Assembly: GCA_013398295.1 (NCBI GenBank)
Contig: VZSF01006709.1
Span: 220,401-284,400 of the forward strand
DNA from: Chionis minor
Taxonomy: Eukaryota; Chordata; Aves; Charadriiformes; Chionididae
Direction of reading: 5' to 3'
DNA length: 64,000 nucleotides
Made by a program: the position numbers and the translations under genes. The notes under the pieces were generated by a model. The model searched no databases. It was not told the DNA's origin and saw only the letters and a program-made list of their open reading frames with translations. Shown piece after piece: positions 12,336 through 31,989 of the stretch. Each line of letters begins with the position of its first letter. Within the stretch, counting starts at the first letter, position 1.

Positions 12336-15300
12336 CTGTAACATGAATAATATGAGTGCTTTTGTTCATGAAATCCATGAGTGCTTTTGTTCAAGCTATG
12401 TTCTTCAATATAAGAAGCTTTGATTTAGCTTATATGCTAATTGACCATGTAGCGATAAGGTAATGTGAAGTGTGCAACGGACCCACAGAAAAGAACCGTG
12501 CCACTGTCCCATGCCTCCCGCTTGCAATCAGTGGGAATATATCCTAGCGTGCTGATTTCCAGTACGTGACTGGTGCTGAACAGACTGAGTATCAACCCTA
12601 CGTGACAATAAGCTGTGCGGCTGCTGGCAGCCTAATTTTGGAAAGAACTGCAAGTGTCCTGTAAGAGGTGGACCACCTCAGCTCTCGTTGATCAAAACTT
12701 TACAGCTCTTGGGTAAAAACAGGTGCACAGGTAAGAGGGCCTTTACGTTAGCTCGTGTCTCGGAAACGTGGCTGCATGTGGCGTTCCACCACACGGAACT
12801 TCAGGCGAGTTGGCCACGCTGCAGCTCTGGCTCCCACGCCTGACCCCGCCAGCGGGCCAGTCACAGTCCTACGCCAAAAGCCAGTACCAGGGGCCTGCAA
12901 GGCCTCTCCTCCAGCAACCCGCTCGTGCCAGACTCCTGACTGCTCAGCTACAAACAAGCTGGAGCCAAAGCACAATCAAGCTTCTGTGCTCTTAAAAGTC
13001 ATTTACCCGAGCTGTGACCAATCCTCAGTGCAGCACTGTTTTAAATTCTCATCTAGCTTTTGAGACTCAACAAAGTCTTTGGTTCTGCAGGTCAAGAAGC
13101 ACTCGCTTTCATCTGGTTAGTATTTGCTATTATTTCAATGTTAAACACCTTTCTCGTAGCACATAGCAGTCTGGTTTCCAGTTACCCGCTCTTACTACTG
13201 GGCACGCAAACCCCTGTTTACAAACTTCTGTATTGCACGGCCTCATCCTCCTCCCGTTCAGTAAAGCACCGACAGCCACGCACGATCCCAGCTTCACACT
13301 GCTAAGTCAGATCACAACTCTGACAAGTTCAGTTGCTAATTTGCGGTGTCAAGCTCACAAGAAGAAAAGAGAGACGCTGCAGGAGTGTCCTGGAATATTG
13401 TACATTCTAACATACTAATCTAACGTAACTAACATCATTCTAACATAGTAATCTCGTATTTCTTTAGCGCCCTATAAAGGAACATTTGAAGCATGAAATA
13501 AGAGACAGAATATACTGTATGGTTAGAAGGACTTCTCAGAATTTAACCACACTTTTTGAGTGATTATTTGTGATTATCTTTAAGATACTTTTTATTAGGA
13601 GTAAAGACTACCTGTCTCTTAAGGATTAAGTCGATTTGATCTTAATTTTGAAAAGCAATATATTGAAATAGTTCATCTGAGTTTTTTAAGTGTCTGTTAA
13701 ACATGTTAGTTCAAATATATCAGCTGAGATTTAGTTTTTCCATGAATACCTTCTTTACCTTGAGAACAAGGAGCCCAGCTTTTTCAAACTGTTTCTGTCT
13801 GTCTTTAAACTCCTGAAGATGTGATGCCACCAGCGAAGTGTGGACATGTGTAGTAGGTTTTGTCTTGTGAAGGTGTCCTTCTGAAAGCTGACCTGCTTCA
13901 GGTTGGCCTGGATACAAATAACGGAGTAAAATTTTCATATATCATAATAACTGAAGCAAAGGCAAGGAGGAGGGATCAATACTTTGGCAGTTCAGTTAAG
14001 AACAAAGAATGTTAAATATTCTCCAAAGTAATGCCAAGGCTAATATTGAGAGGGACTGATACATATATGTAAAAAAAAAAATTATTCTTTTTTTTCTACA
14101 TTTATTAAAGAAACCAGAGAGAGACAGAACCACAGAAAAGCAATTTATCTTCTCCATTACATCTCTCTGCAGCCCAACTTTCATATAATATTATCTATAC
14201 TGAATGGCTATACAAACATGAGGAAAAATGGATTACTCGTCGGTTTTTTTCTAACGCCACTTGTTCTATCAACTGTTAATGAAAGTCAAGGATTCCGCAG
14301 AACAAGTCCATTGATGTGTCCTGCAACAGTGGCCCAGCTGCAGCTAGCAAAAGAGCTCAGCAAAGTTATGTGTTAATTAAGTGCAAATTTTGTAAGTCTC
14401 CAGTGGCCAGGCTTTAAAGCGAAGCTGTGCTGGAAGAAGCCAGCATTACAGCTGGCTATACAACGACGGCCGGCCCCAGTACAAACTGTGCCCTACTGGG
14501 AATATTGCCAACAGACAAACCAAAGCTAACGAATGGTCTTTCAGGGGCTCCTCTGATAAAAGTACAGCAATATCCGTAATTAAAGCAATGCTCGGTACGT
14601 GTGTGAACTGACTGCACATCTGTCCACTCTCAACAACGCACAGATAGATGTTGCTTCATACTTAATCTTATTTATGCACTTTAATTAGTCACTTATTTAC
14701 TTTACATACCCATAAAGGAAAGCAGTTCCTCTTGTTTGGCTGTAGTCTTCTCTTGCATACGAAGCAGTAATTTTTCAGCCACAAGCACTGCATCAATCAC
14801 AGCCCCAGGGGGGCCCTGAAATTTCAGTCTCACTTTTCCACCTAGGACTTCTTCTGATACACCTACACTGGAATGCTGCTCTTGAGATAGTTCCGCAAAC
14901 TCGTGTTTACCGAGGCAAAAAATGTAGTTGTTTTCAATAGTAGCATGGTGACTTTCCTGAATTTGTAGCACGCTTTGGATCCATGATTTTGCTGCTTCCA
15001 ATGCTGCACGTGTGTTCCCTGTAAGTTCAATAGCTGGTTCATTGTTTGCAGCCTCTGTTACACTTGGAATGCCTGGCACTGCACCTGGAAGAAAGATGTT
15101 TTTTTATACAAGTACATTAGAAGAGTGATGAGCTTTCTGCCACAAATTCCTATATGTAATCCAAGGTGGACAGTGCTAGAAATGCACTACTCTGCTGGTA
15201 TCCTCAAAAAAAAAAAAAAAAAAAGATAGAGGAGGTAAGGCTTCCAGGAAAAAAAAACCAAACCCACATCCAGAATTTATTTGCTTTCCATTAAATGACT

Positions 15301-18300
15301 TCCAACAAGTTAGGCACAGAGGATTTGTATGTTTGCCCAGTTCCGTTCCTATTGATGTACAAATGCAAAGCGCTCACACATTTTTGCTTCCCTCTTTCCC
15401 CAAGACACATATGCAAATACTAAGCTCTTTTTACGGGAATGTGATTTCAGATTCTCAAATCTGGAGTGCTCATTTACTTGAAATGCCCCTTCTGTTCATT
15501 ACTTACTCAAATGATCGCTTCTGCTGTAATATTGCTTTTCTCCCAGTTTGAGTGCTGCTGAATAAATTTTTCCCTGGAAAACCTTGAAAGAGAAAAGTTT
15601 AGGAGCAGTTGCAATCTCTATTGTCAAATATGCAATTTGTCTCTTCAAAACTTGGTTAGATAAGTAGTTTACAACTGTACTTACACCCTCCCCCCAAATT
15701 CTGAAATTGATATTTGGCTGATACTTATCAGCTTTTCCCAAAATCTTATTCCTGACAATATCAAGTGCATCCCTGTTCTTCTACATCTCCTAAGGTAAGA
15801 CACCTTACACACCGAATGGCACCTTTACCAATTCTTTGTGGTTGTGGCATACCCGGAACTCGTGGAATCACAGCCGGTAAAGGTGTTCATTACTTGCAGT
15901 TTAATGCTGAAGAACCTGAACATACATAAGTCTGTGGGACCTGATGAGATGCAGCCCAGAGTCCTGAGGGAACTGGCTGATGTAGTTGCCAAGCCACTCT
16001 CCACCATATTTGAAAAGTCACGGCAGCCAGGTGAAGCCCCCAGTGACTGGAAAAAGGGAAAGATTGCACCCATTTTTAAAATGGGTAGAAAGGAGGATGC
16101 TGGGAACTACTGACCTGTCAGCCTCACCTCTGTGCCTGGGAAGATCATGGAAGAGATCCTCCTAGAAGCTGTGCTAAGGAACACGGAGGCCAAGGAGATG
16201 ACTCGAGACAAGCAGTATGGCTTCACTGAGGGCAAGTCCTGCCTGACCAACCTAGTGGCCTTCTATGATGGAGTGACTACATCAGTGGACAAGGGAAGAG
16301 CTACAGATGTCATTTCTCTGGAATTCTGTAAGGCCTTTGACATGGTCCCTCACGACATCCTTCTCTCTAAATTGGAGAGGTATGGACTTGATGGGTGGAC
16401 TATTTGGTGGATGAGGAATTGGCTGAATGGTCGCATCCATTGATCAACAGCTCAATGTCCAGATGGACATCGGTGACGAGGGGTGACAAAGACTCGGGGG
16501 TCCAAGTCCGATGCACTATCTTCATCAATGACATAGACAGTGGGATCGAGCACACCCTCAGCAAGTTTGCAGACTACACCAAGCTCAGCAGTACAGTTGA
16601 CATGCCTGAGGGACGGGATGCCATCCAGAGGGACCTGGACAAGCTCGAGAAGTGGGCCTGTGTGAGGGCCTCATGAGGTTCAACAAGGCCAAGTGCAGGG
16701 TTCTGCACCTGGCTCGGGGCAATCCCCAGTATCAATATAGGCTGGGGCATGAAGGGATCGAGAGAAGCCCTGAGAAGGACTTGGGGGTACTGGTGGATGA
16801 AAAGCTGGACATGAGACAACAACATGCACTCGCAGCCCAGAAGCCCAACCATATCCTGGGCTGCCAGCAGGTTGAGGGAGGTGTTTCTGCCCCTCTACTC
16901 TGCTCTGGTGAGACCTCACCTGGAGAACTGCATCTAGCTCTGGAGCCCTCAGCACAGGAAAGACATGGACCTGTTGGAGCAAGACCAGAGGAGGGCCACA
17001 AAAACTGATCAGATAGCTGCAGCCCCTCTGCTGTGAGGACAGGCTGAGGGAGTTGGGGTTCTTCAGCCTGGAGAAGAGAAGGCTCCGGGAAGACCTTATA
17101 GCAGCCTTCCAGTATCTGAAAGGGGCCTACAGGAAAGATGGGGATAGATGTTTTAGCAGGGCCTGTTGCAATAGGACAAGAGGCGATGGTTTTAAATTAA
17201 AAGAGGGAAGATTTAGACTAGGTAGAAGGAAGAATTTTTTTACAATGAGGGTGGTGAAGCACTGGCCCATGTTGCCCAGAGAGGTGGTAGATGCCCCATC
17301 CCTGGAAACATTAAAGGTCAGGTTGGACGGGGCTCTGAGCAGCCTGACCCAGTTGAAGATGTCCCTGTTCATTGCAGGGGGGTTGGACTAGATGACCTTT
17401 AAAGGTCCCTTCCAACCCAAACTATTATATGATTCTATGAATCCTTACTCTGTTTTAAAACCCAGAGTATTCCCCTGCCTTTACCCCAAAGGTCCTCTTC
17501 ATGGTCACACATGGAAAGCTTCTGAGAAGTGCTACTCTGCTCATCAGTGGATTTGGCATCTGGCAAATTGCCTTTCCTTCTTTTTTCAGCGAAACCAGTT
17601 TCTGCTGCGCCCTGATTATCAAGGGATTAAGTGATGAGCATATAGCTGTCATCAGCTTCCTTTAGAGTGTATGGGACTGTCACAGATCGTGGATCTGATC
17701 TTAGAGTTATAGAATGGTTTGGGTTGGAAGGCACCTTAAAGATCACCTAGTTCCAACCCCCCACCCCAAAGAACCTCCATGCTCTTGCACCTGTTGGAAG
17801 AATGGATGGTTGAAGTTAAATGGGAATAAAAGCAAACTCTGTACTTCTATAATAGAAGGCTATCTAAAATAGTTGTGTATCAATCACAACAGCCAAATAC
17901 TCAGAAGGTGGAAAAAAGCGCACTGCAGGTGCAATTACCCACTGTTTGCAACCCTTCTATCATGTTAGGACACACAACGTGTTGATAGTGTTTTGCTGTA
18001 GGAACTTTGTACAAAAAAAAAAAAAAAAAAAAGTTAAAGAAATTTCCTGAGGAGGAATAAGTTTATTCCCTAATGAGTTGAGTAGACTCTTTCTTATAAA
18101 GTCACTGACAGTCATGAGAATTTCAGAGCTCCCTCCCTTTGCTATCAACCATAGGGTGAAGACTTCTGGTTTAGTGAAGAGAAAATAAAGATTTGTAAAG
18201 ATAAACAATACCTTTCAATGAGACAAATAGTTTCATAACGGGACCTGCCGCTCACAAATGTATGTAGCAGAGAATTCAGATTATCTTAATTTGTAGTCAT

Positions 18301-21300
18301 CTAGGGGGATATTTTTACAGTTTTGCGTTTTCTTTATTGGTAGCTAACAAGAAATTTGTTACCTCATAGGCACCGTAGTCATCTGGGCAAAAGACAAACT
18401 GCACATCTATCTTCTTCTGAGGGTGTGCCATGGCAAAATGTAAAACCGCTTCGATCATGATCTCTGCCACGATATCAACAGACAGCCTTGATGACCAAAT
18501 CCCATTTGTGGGAAAAGAAACCGAGGCAAATGGGCAGTTCTGGAAGTAACACAGGCATCTTCCCACTGCAGCTTTTAATTCCTGCAGGAAAAACAAGTGT
18601 TTTAGTCCTCGCATCACTCAACAGGAAAATTGATTAAAATCCCGCTTAAGGGATCGTTACCTCACACAGCAACACGCTGTGGCGGTATGGTGGCCATACA
18701 ACGTGCAGCACACGCTCGCAGGGCAGGTTATACCCTTTCGTTACTATGAGTGACTTATAAAACGAAGCGTATCTAAGCTGACACTTGAGTTCGTCCTGAA
18801 GAGCTGAACCCCCTTTTTCCAGCAGTACTCTTGAAGCAGGAGAGCAAGGGTCACCATTCACAGAGACAGGACTAACAACAGCTGTCGTCTGGAAGAAAAG
18901 AGCACAAAGTTTCAGTATACTTCAAGTTTACTATTTGCAAGCTTTGCTGCTATAGGGAGCACTCTTTCTAGGGACAATTCCTTTTTTTAAAAAAAAAAAA
19001 AGCCTGACTGCAGCAGATCAGCTATTTGAAAGGTTCTTTTACTACTCCTAAGGGCAGCGCTGGAATACGTCAAAGTATGCACCTTCTAGTGGCAGTAGTC
19101 ACATACATTTTTTTCAGGAGCCAACAGTGTGCATAAGACCCATTCAAGTCACCAGAGCGTATTCAACAGAATTGTTACCGCAGCTATAGAAATTACCACA
19201 GCTATATACACGCCTCATCAAATCCAATTAGCAATGAGCAGGAGAGAACAGTGGCTGTGTCTGTTATCCCAGCCCACGGAGACGCTCCCCGCGTAAGGAT
19301 AGCGAGCGCTCGGCACCAAACTAGCAGGGTCAGGGGAACCCAGGGCAATGGCGAAGCTATGGTCGCTCCCAATTCCCAGTGAAAACAGCAGATTCCCCTA
19401 GCAGGTCTTCTGTATTTCAAATTAAATTTGCAAAATGCAGAAGACTTGTTTACAGAGTGCTGATAACAACAGTAATTGTTCTAAGTTTAATTGTTGAAGA
19501 TTTTCTAAAGATACAAGACTTCAGAGCATATTTTCCTCATAAAGGCATGTGGTATCTTTCAGTGCTGTGGAAACGATTAATAAAATTTTTCACAATGTCA
19601 ACTTTGCGATCCTTTGCACTTGGCTCAAAGAAAAATGAGCTTCCTATTCAATTAAGATACTTCTTTAAAATAAAAATTATGAATGTTTTTAAGTATGTTA
19701 AAAATTATGTTTTTAATTATTTGCTAAAAGCAAATGCCCTTCCTGTGATGTAGCTCCCAGTGTAAGAGCTCTGTTGGATTACTGTGACTTAAGCTCATAC
19801 ACTTTCTAGGTAAAAAGTTAAACGAATCAATTTAAACGATGCACTGTTTAAAGGTGCACATCATGTGTGTAAGTTATTTTCAGCTGCTTCAGTGTGAAGC
19901 ACTGAATAACTCCAGTAGCGACACCTATGAGAACATAAATTATCGAAAAAAAAGCCAGGCAAAAAATAAGAGTAGATTTCTAGGGAATGCATGATAAAAC
20001 GTGAAATCCCATGATGTTATAATAAGAAGATAAACATTAACATAGGGCTATGTTACTATTAATCATCCAATCTCTAGCTGCTTCCTATTATCCCACAACA
20101 GCATGTATATAAAAAGAGAAGTGAAAACATTCTAATGTTTAATACTCATTTGGAAAAAAAAAGCCAAATCCTTGCCACTATAATCTATTTACCATTTGTA
20201 AATTCTCATCAGGATGAGAAGATAATTATTTAGTGGACCAATATAATACGTGTTCTGAACTCTTGGGCTCCAAATTCTGCAAAAACTTGGAGGCAACTCT
20301 TGTGTTCAACATATTACGGCACAGCCTTACCTTCTGCTCTTCAAGGAGTCCCATTACGATGAACAAGCAAACGCCTCCAAGTTTGATGCAAGATGAAGGC
20401 TGGCTTTGCGAAGCTAGAAGAGTTTGCTGAAGTGAGCTGGCATCACCCAGAAACTTTTCACAGGCCTTCTTCATTTCTGCAACTGTAGCCTCACAGATGT
20501 TCACCAGGCGGATTTCCCTGACACAGCTTGGTGGATTTGCTTCAACAAATTCCTTTATAGCCATTACAATCACTTGAGCGCACAAATCGACCGGGAAGCC
20601 AAAAACACCTGAACTCACTGCTGGGATAGCCACAGACTTTATAGCATTTTCGGGAGCACTAACATACTTCAGAACATTCATGATAGCTTCCTGAAGTAGG
20701 TGACAACATTTTTCCTTTTGAGAAATCGACCATATCGGACCAACTGCATGAATAATTTTCTTACAAGGAAGCTTCCCTCCACCTGTCACCACTACTTGGC
20801 CAGCTGGGAGTCTTCCATGTCTTTGAATATGAAGATTGCATTGCTCTTGTATTTCCAGCCCTCCAGCGTTCACGAGGGCTAAAGCAAGGCCTCCTCTGTG
20901 ATCTAGATGTTCATTGGCTGCATTCACCAAAGCATCAGCCTTGTGTCTTGTGAGATCACCCTTACAGACACAAATGTCAATTCCCTGCTGTAGTTTTTTC
21001 CTGTAAACTTCAACAGCGCCGTTTGCACTTTTGAAGGTCAAAGTGCAAGCAAACTTCTTGTAAATGAGATCACTTAGACAGTTCTCTCTTTCTTCAAGAA
21101 ACTTATAGGCATCTTTATTGATGGGGATCATCAAGCTGTCCTCATCCGTTACCATGCTTGGCCCTAGGATACAGAATAATATAAAGTGAAATCCAAGACA
21201 CTACTATCAAAACATTGCTTTTTATATAGAAGCATGGTTTATAGCTCTCAATTTTATCCTACTGTCGTTACTTACTAATATTTTTTTGCATAGTCTGATC

Positions 21301-23523
21301 TTCTCTTCCCCCTTTTCATAGCCTGAGAAAGCCCAACTAATCAAAGCAATCGAGGCCTCGCGTGTCGTTCATTATTCTGTTCAAATTAACCTCCCCATCA
21401 AGTAGCTCCTTTCCCACCTTTCCTCAAGACTTTCTCCTCTTTCCTTCCAATGCCTTACGAATCACCGCAGTGCGAGTTTCAGGAAAGTGAGAAGTTCTGG
21501 CGTGCTCTGTCAGGGGAACGTATTTGGACTCTGAGAAACAGTCACCATTAAGCTGTGCACGGCTTCCTGTAAGCCTGCAAATACTTTCAGTTTCATCTTT
21601 TCCATAAAAAACCCAGCTCACTTCCTGTAACTGACCACCGGCAGACCCGGAGTGGCCAGCAGCTGATCGGTGTCCTCAGAGAGACCACACGCCCTCCTCT
21701 GAAGCACCCTGTCTTCAAGATTACCTTCTTGTGACTCAGAAGATGTGAAATATACCCTGAGCCCCTGAAGACCCTGCTCCGAGTCCTCTCAGCAGAGGGA
21801 TTACCAGCATATAGCCTGTAGATCCCTTGGGAAAATACCTTTTCCTTAAAAGTGGTTGACCTCTTTCCCTATTCTTCCTCCGAAGGCACTAAAAGATGAC
21901 AAGAACAGTATCACTGAGCCTGTCGTGACTTGAGGGTTTGCCTTACAGTTTACCCGAGGAGGAAGCTCAGTTAAGACGCGTCTCCTCCTGCTACTTCTTC
22001 CCTCTCTCACTTTCGTGCTGTTTATTCTCCCCGCCATTAGGCCGACACAACCATTGTCTTAAATGAATCAGCGACGTAATCTGAATTAAAAAAAAAACAA
22101 CACCACCCCACCCCAGAAAACTTAATTTGATTTAGAGCACCAGCCTCAAAGACTGATGCGGCAGCACAGCCAAACAGGCTGAAAATAAACAGTGAGGAGG
22201 AGGAAAAAGGAGCAGACTAGTGTGAGAGGAACGTCTTTGAAACACTTTGACGCTGTCAAGGGGCTTCGTTAACTGGCTGCAGTGCCGCCGTGATGCTGGG
22301 CTGCGTTCGCCACCAAAACTCCAGCTGAGAAAGCAAACGTTGAAAAGTCCCGCCATAATCAGGGCTTCAACATGCTTGTAAAAGCAGAAAACACCACTTC
22401 CCCCCCTCCGAGCCCGTTTTGCTGAAGCCTGCCCCTGCCCTCTCCAGGGCATTCGTAGCATTTTCCTACTGGTTTCCAGCAAGGTCCAAGGGTGAGTACC
22501 CCAGGCCTTTGCCCACACGTTTGTTTAGCTGTGCCACGGATCTTCTTTGCTCTGCACTTAGAGCCCACGGGCAAGTTTGTTCTTTGCAACAAACTTATGA
22601 ATTCAAAAGGGCTTTTTAACCCCCTCTTTTTTTAGAGAACAAAAATAATGGTAAAGAGTGGGACAGTTTTCATATTATCGCTATGGCTATACAGCCCTCT
22701 CCTGGCAGATGCCAGCAGCACTGTACGCAGTTGTTATGTTAATTAGTGTAAATCAATTTTTACGAGTTTAATCAAACTTTTCTCCCGGGTATGGTGCCTG
22801 CTTGTAAAAACACTTCCGAGGTCCTGCTTTCAAGAGAAACGCAAGCAAATCCCGTTGAAGGAATGAATGTTGACTCGTAACCGTGTCCAATTCATACATT
22901 TCAGGTCACTTTTGGCTATTCCACGTGGAGGTTTTCCAGTTTGCTGGCTGTAGCTGGTGATTTTCAACTTACATACAGGAAGGCACTTTACAGGTAGCTA
23001 AAGGCCAGGCTTACCTAAACGGCGCTTCCTTTTCGAGGTCTCTGGGCTGTAACTCTGTCAGGGGGAAAAAAACCCAACAACAAACGGCAAATCAGGGAAA
23101 ATACACATTCCGGGCTGCGTTCCTACGGGAGCAGTTCTGCCGCAAGCCAAACCAGCAGCGCCGCCTTTTCAATCATTTCCCTGAAGTTTTGTACCATTAA
23201 AACAGCGGCTGAAATCAGGGTGAGGGGACCAGCTGCGGGCCGAGCCGCCCCCAGCATCTCCCACCCCCCAACCGCGCCCCCCAGCTCCTGCTCACCTGCG
23301 GGAAAGGGGATCAGAACCCGGGAAATCTTACCCCATCCCGAGGGCCAGGCCAAGGAACGCTATTTAGGCGTTTTTTACTCCCTCTCCCCAGTGCCCAAAC
23401 CGCAGCCGCAGCCCCCGCGCCCCCTCAGGCAGCGGGACGGGGTGGGGGGGGGACACACACGACACAGGGACCCCGCCGCCTTCCCCCGGCACATCCCGGT
23501 TGCGTTACCTGGAAGATCCCCAT
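10645..23523 (-). CDS. PARP9: PARP9 (BAL1), macrodomain ADP-ribosyltransferase-like protein, complete
   Basis: PARP9 partners DTX3L in DNA-damage and interferon responses and reads ADP-ribose through its macrodomains (family knowledge). Exons in transcript order: 23523-23509, 23054-23015, 21163-20331, 18888-18661, 18581-18363, 15582-15507, 15084-14710, 13907-13759, 12335-12161, 10982-10645. They sum to 2448 nt (815 aa plus stop), close to mammalian PARP9, and every phase closes. Macrodomain 1 spans about residues 79-258 ([32 protein letters not shown]). Macrodomain 2, about 277-445, is diverged. The ART-like domain spans about 646-815. The triad appears to be Gln-Tyr-Thr (YQRVP, YGAGIYF, DTFVI) rather than His-Tyr-Glu, as in mammals. 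The first two small exons are the least certain; they encode MGIFQ and a KRKRR basic patch. The gene is divergent from DTX3L. Confidence 0.93.
11757..11840 (+). mobile_element. Short CR1 LINE 3'-end fragment
   Basis: The stretch GGCTAGATGACCTTCAGAAG followed by a CCTTCCAGCCTCA run resembles the terminal part of avian CR1 elements, with several substitutions. It lies in the PARP9 last intron. Confidence 0.6.
14710..15084 (-). CDS. PARP9: PARP9 linker exon between macrodomain 2 and the ART-like domain
   Basis: The 375-bp exon reads [20 protein letters not shown] and [20 protein letters not shown], matching the mammalian linker WIQRILSLQNHHIIENNHIL. It joins exon 15582-15507 ([19 protein letters not shown]) by completing a Ser codon and exon 13907-13759 by completing a Gly codon. 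Confidence 0.88.
15900..17440 (+). mobile_element. CR1 LINE with reverse-transcriptase remnants (5'-truncated)
   Basis: A CR1-type non-LTR element lies antisense in a PARP9 intron. The frame starting near 15925 reads [17 protein letters not shown], then [20 protein letters not shown]. The next part has [20 protein letters not shown] and [20 protein letters not shown], which are reverse-transcriptase motifs. An in-frame stop near 16111 and frame shifts near 16440 and 16670 disable it. Downstream come [14 protein letters not shown] and [13 protein letters not shown], then the usual CR1 3' UTR, ending at a TGATTCTATGA terminus near 17440. It is one of the longer CR1 copies here. Confidence 0.95.
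17703..17795 (-). mobile_element. CR1 3'-end fragment, minus orientation
   Basis: The segment TAGAATGGTTTGGGTTGGAA followed by CACCTTAAAGATCACC and TTCCAACCCCCC is the reverse complement of a CR1 3' terminus. It is about 90 bp long and lies near the large plus-strand CR1. Confidence 0.85.
20331..21163 (-). CDS. PARP9: PARP9 macrodomain 1 exon
   Basis: This 833-bp exon encodes the whole first macrodomain and the start of the second. Ligand-site motifs are visible: [17 protein letters not shown], then [14 protein letters not shown], then [11 protein letters not shown]. Its donor GTAAGG at 20330-20329 is strong. The acceptor at 21165-21164 leaves two bases that complete a Gly codon with the upstream microexon. 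Confidence 0.93.
21164..23014. other. PARP9 intron 2
   Basis: Intron between the basic microexon and the macrodomain 1 exon. I see no further exon, repeat family or RNA gene that I can support. Minus-strand open frames here have no recognisable motifs. Confidence 0.5.
23015..23054 (-). CDS. PARP9: PARP9 microexon 2 (basic KRKRR patch)
   Basis: A CCCCCTGACAG acceptor on the minus strand precedes a 40-nt exon reading [13 protein letters not shown], and a GTAAGC donor follows. It begins in phase 0 after MGIFQ and ends with one base that completes Gly with the macrodomain 1 exon. The fit on both sides supports it. KRKRR could act as a nuclear localisation signal (inference). Confidence 0.65.
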
Positions 23524-23597
23524 GAACCAGCCGTCCTCTCCCCCTCAAGCGGCGGCAGCCGGGGCGGGGAGCGGCGGCGGGAGGCGGAGCGGGGCGG

Positions 23598-23615
23598 GAA
23601 AGCGAAAGCGAAAGC
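23598..23615 (+). promoter_or_regulatory. ISRE / IRF element in the PARP9-DTX3L promoter
   Basis: GAAAGCGAAAGCGAAAGC contains three GAAA cores spaced by GC, giving two overlapping GAAANNGAAA sites for IRF and ISGF3 factors. It lies 19 bp before the DTX3L ATG and about 75 bp from the PARP9 ATG, between the two genes. Confidence 0.85.
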
Positions 23616-23634
23616 GGGCAGCGGCGGGGCCGTG

Positions 23635-31047
<7,413 letters not shown>

Positions 31048-31979
31048 AGAAATTTATCAACCACCAGCTCTGAATTGTAATAACCGAACACGTAGCAGTT
31101 AATTTACTATTAAGACACTAAGAAGAAAGAAATTACTTTGTTCAACTGCTGTACTTAAATCACTTGTATTTCGCAATCAGCCAAGTGAAGTAATCTATTT
31201 TTCATCAAACAATGTATGTTCTTTTGCACATCATATAGTTCCTTGAATAATGCTTCCTTCTATGAGTAACCTTTACAGAATTTGGGTCTTCTGAGTGCGG
31301 CGTCAGTACTTGTTGCGCTGGTCAAGTACCAAATTATGTTGTCTTATTTTACTAGTGAATCTGATCTGCGCTTTTTCCCATAAGTGTTCAGTCTGACCAC
31401 CAAAACCAGTAGATCCCCTGCTAGCTTTCAGTCAATCAAACGCTTGCTTTACCTTTGTGTAATTACGTCCATCGTCATGGATTGCATCATGTAACCCGTC
31501 TGCTGGAAAATTTTCATGCAGCTGTTCTAGTATCGGCTGTGAAGAGGCAATGATCTTTTGCTCCCTTTCCTTTTCAGGGTAGAAATGGCACCAGTGGTTT
31601 AGGGTTTAGACACGAAATCAGCGTGGCTGATGTATGAGGGGGTACGTAGACACTGCTGCATTTTTAACCCTGCAGACGTTCGGAATGCTGAGAGCCATGT
31701 TGGAGCAAATGGGAAGTGAGAGTGGCCGTGGCCATCTCTGATAATGGGGTCCCGGCTCTGTGCCTTGCATTGTGTTTAAGCTTAAATACAACTATTAAGA
31801 CAATTATATTCTTCCCATTCTGTTCAATACCTGGTTTAAATTGTATTATAAAGATACTTTGCTGCTACTCTGCACTGTCAAAATAGCCTGCCAATTACCT
31901 TTGTTGTGGTGTGAAACAAGTAGCTTTCAGTTAATGGAGCCATAATTAAACCATTTTTGTTAGGCTATTGAATGTAGCT

Positions 31980-31989
31980 AATAAATAAA
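31980..31989 (+). terminator. Tandem poly(A) signals for DTX3L
   Basis: Two overlapping AATAAA hexamers (31980-31985 and 31984-31989) lie about 930 nt after the DTX3L stop. They are followed by AT-rich then GT-containing sequence. Best candidate for the 3' end. Confidence 0.6.
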
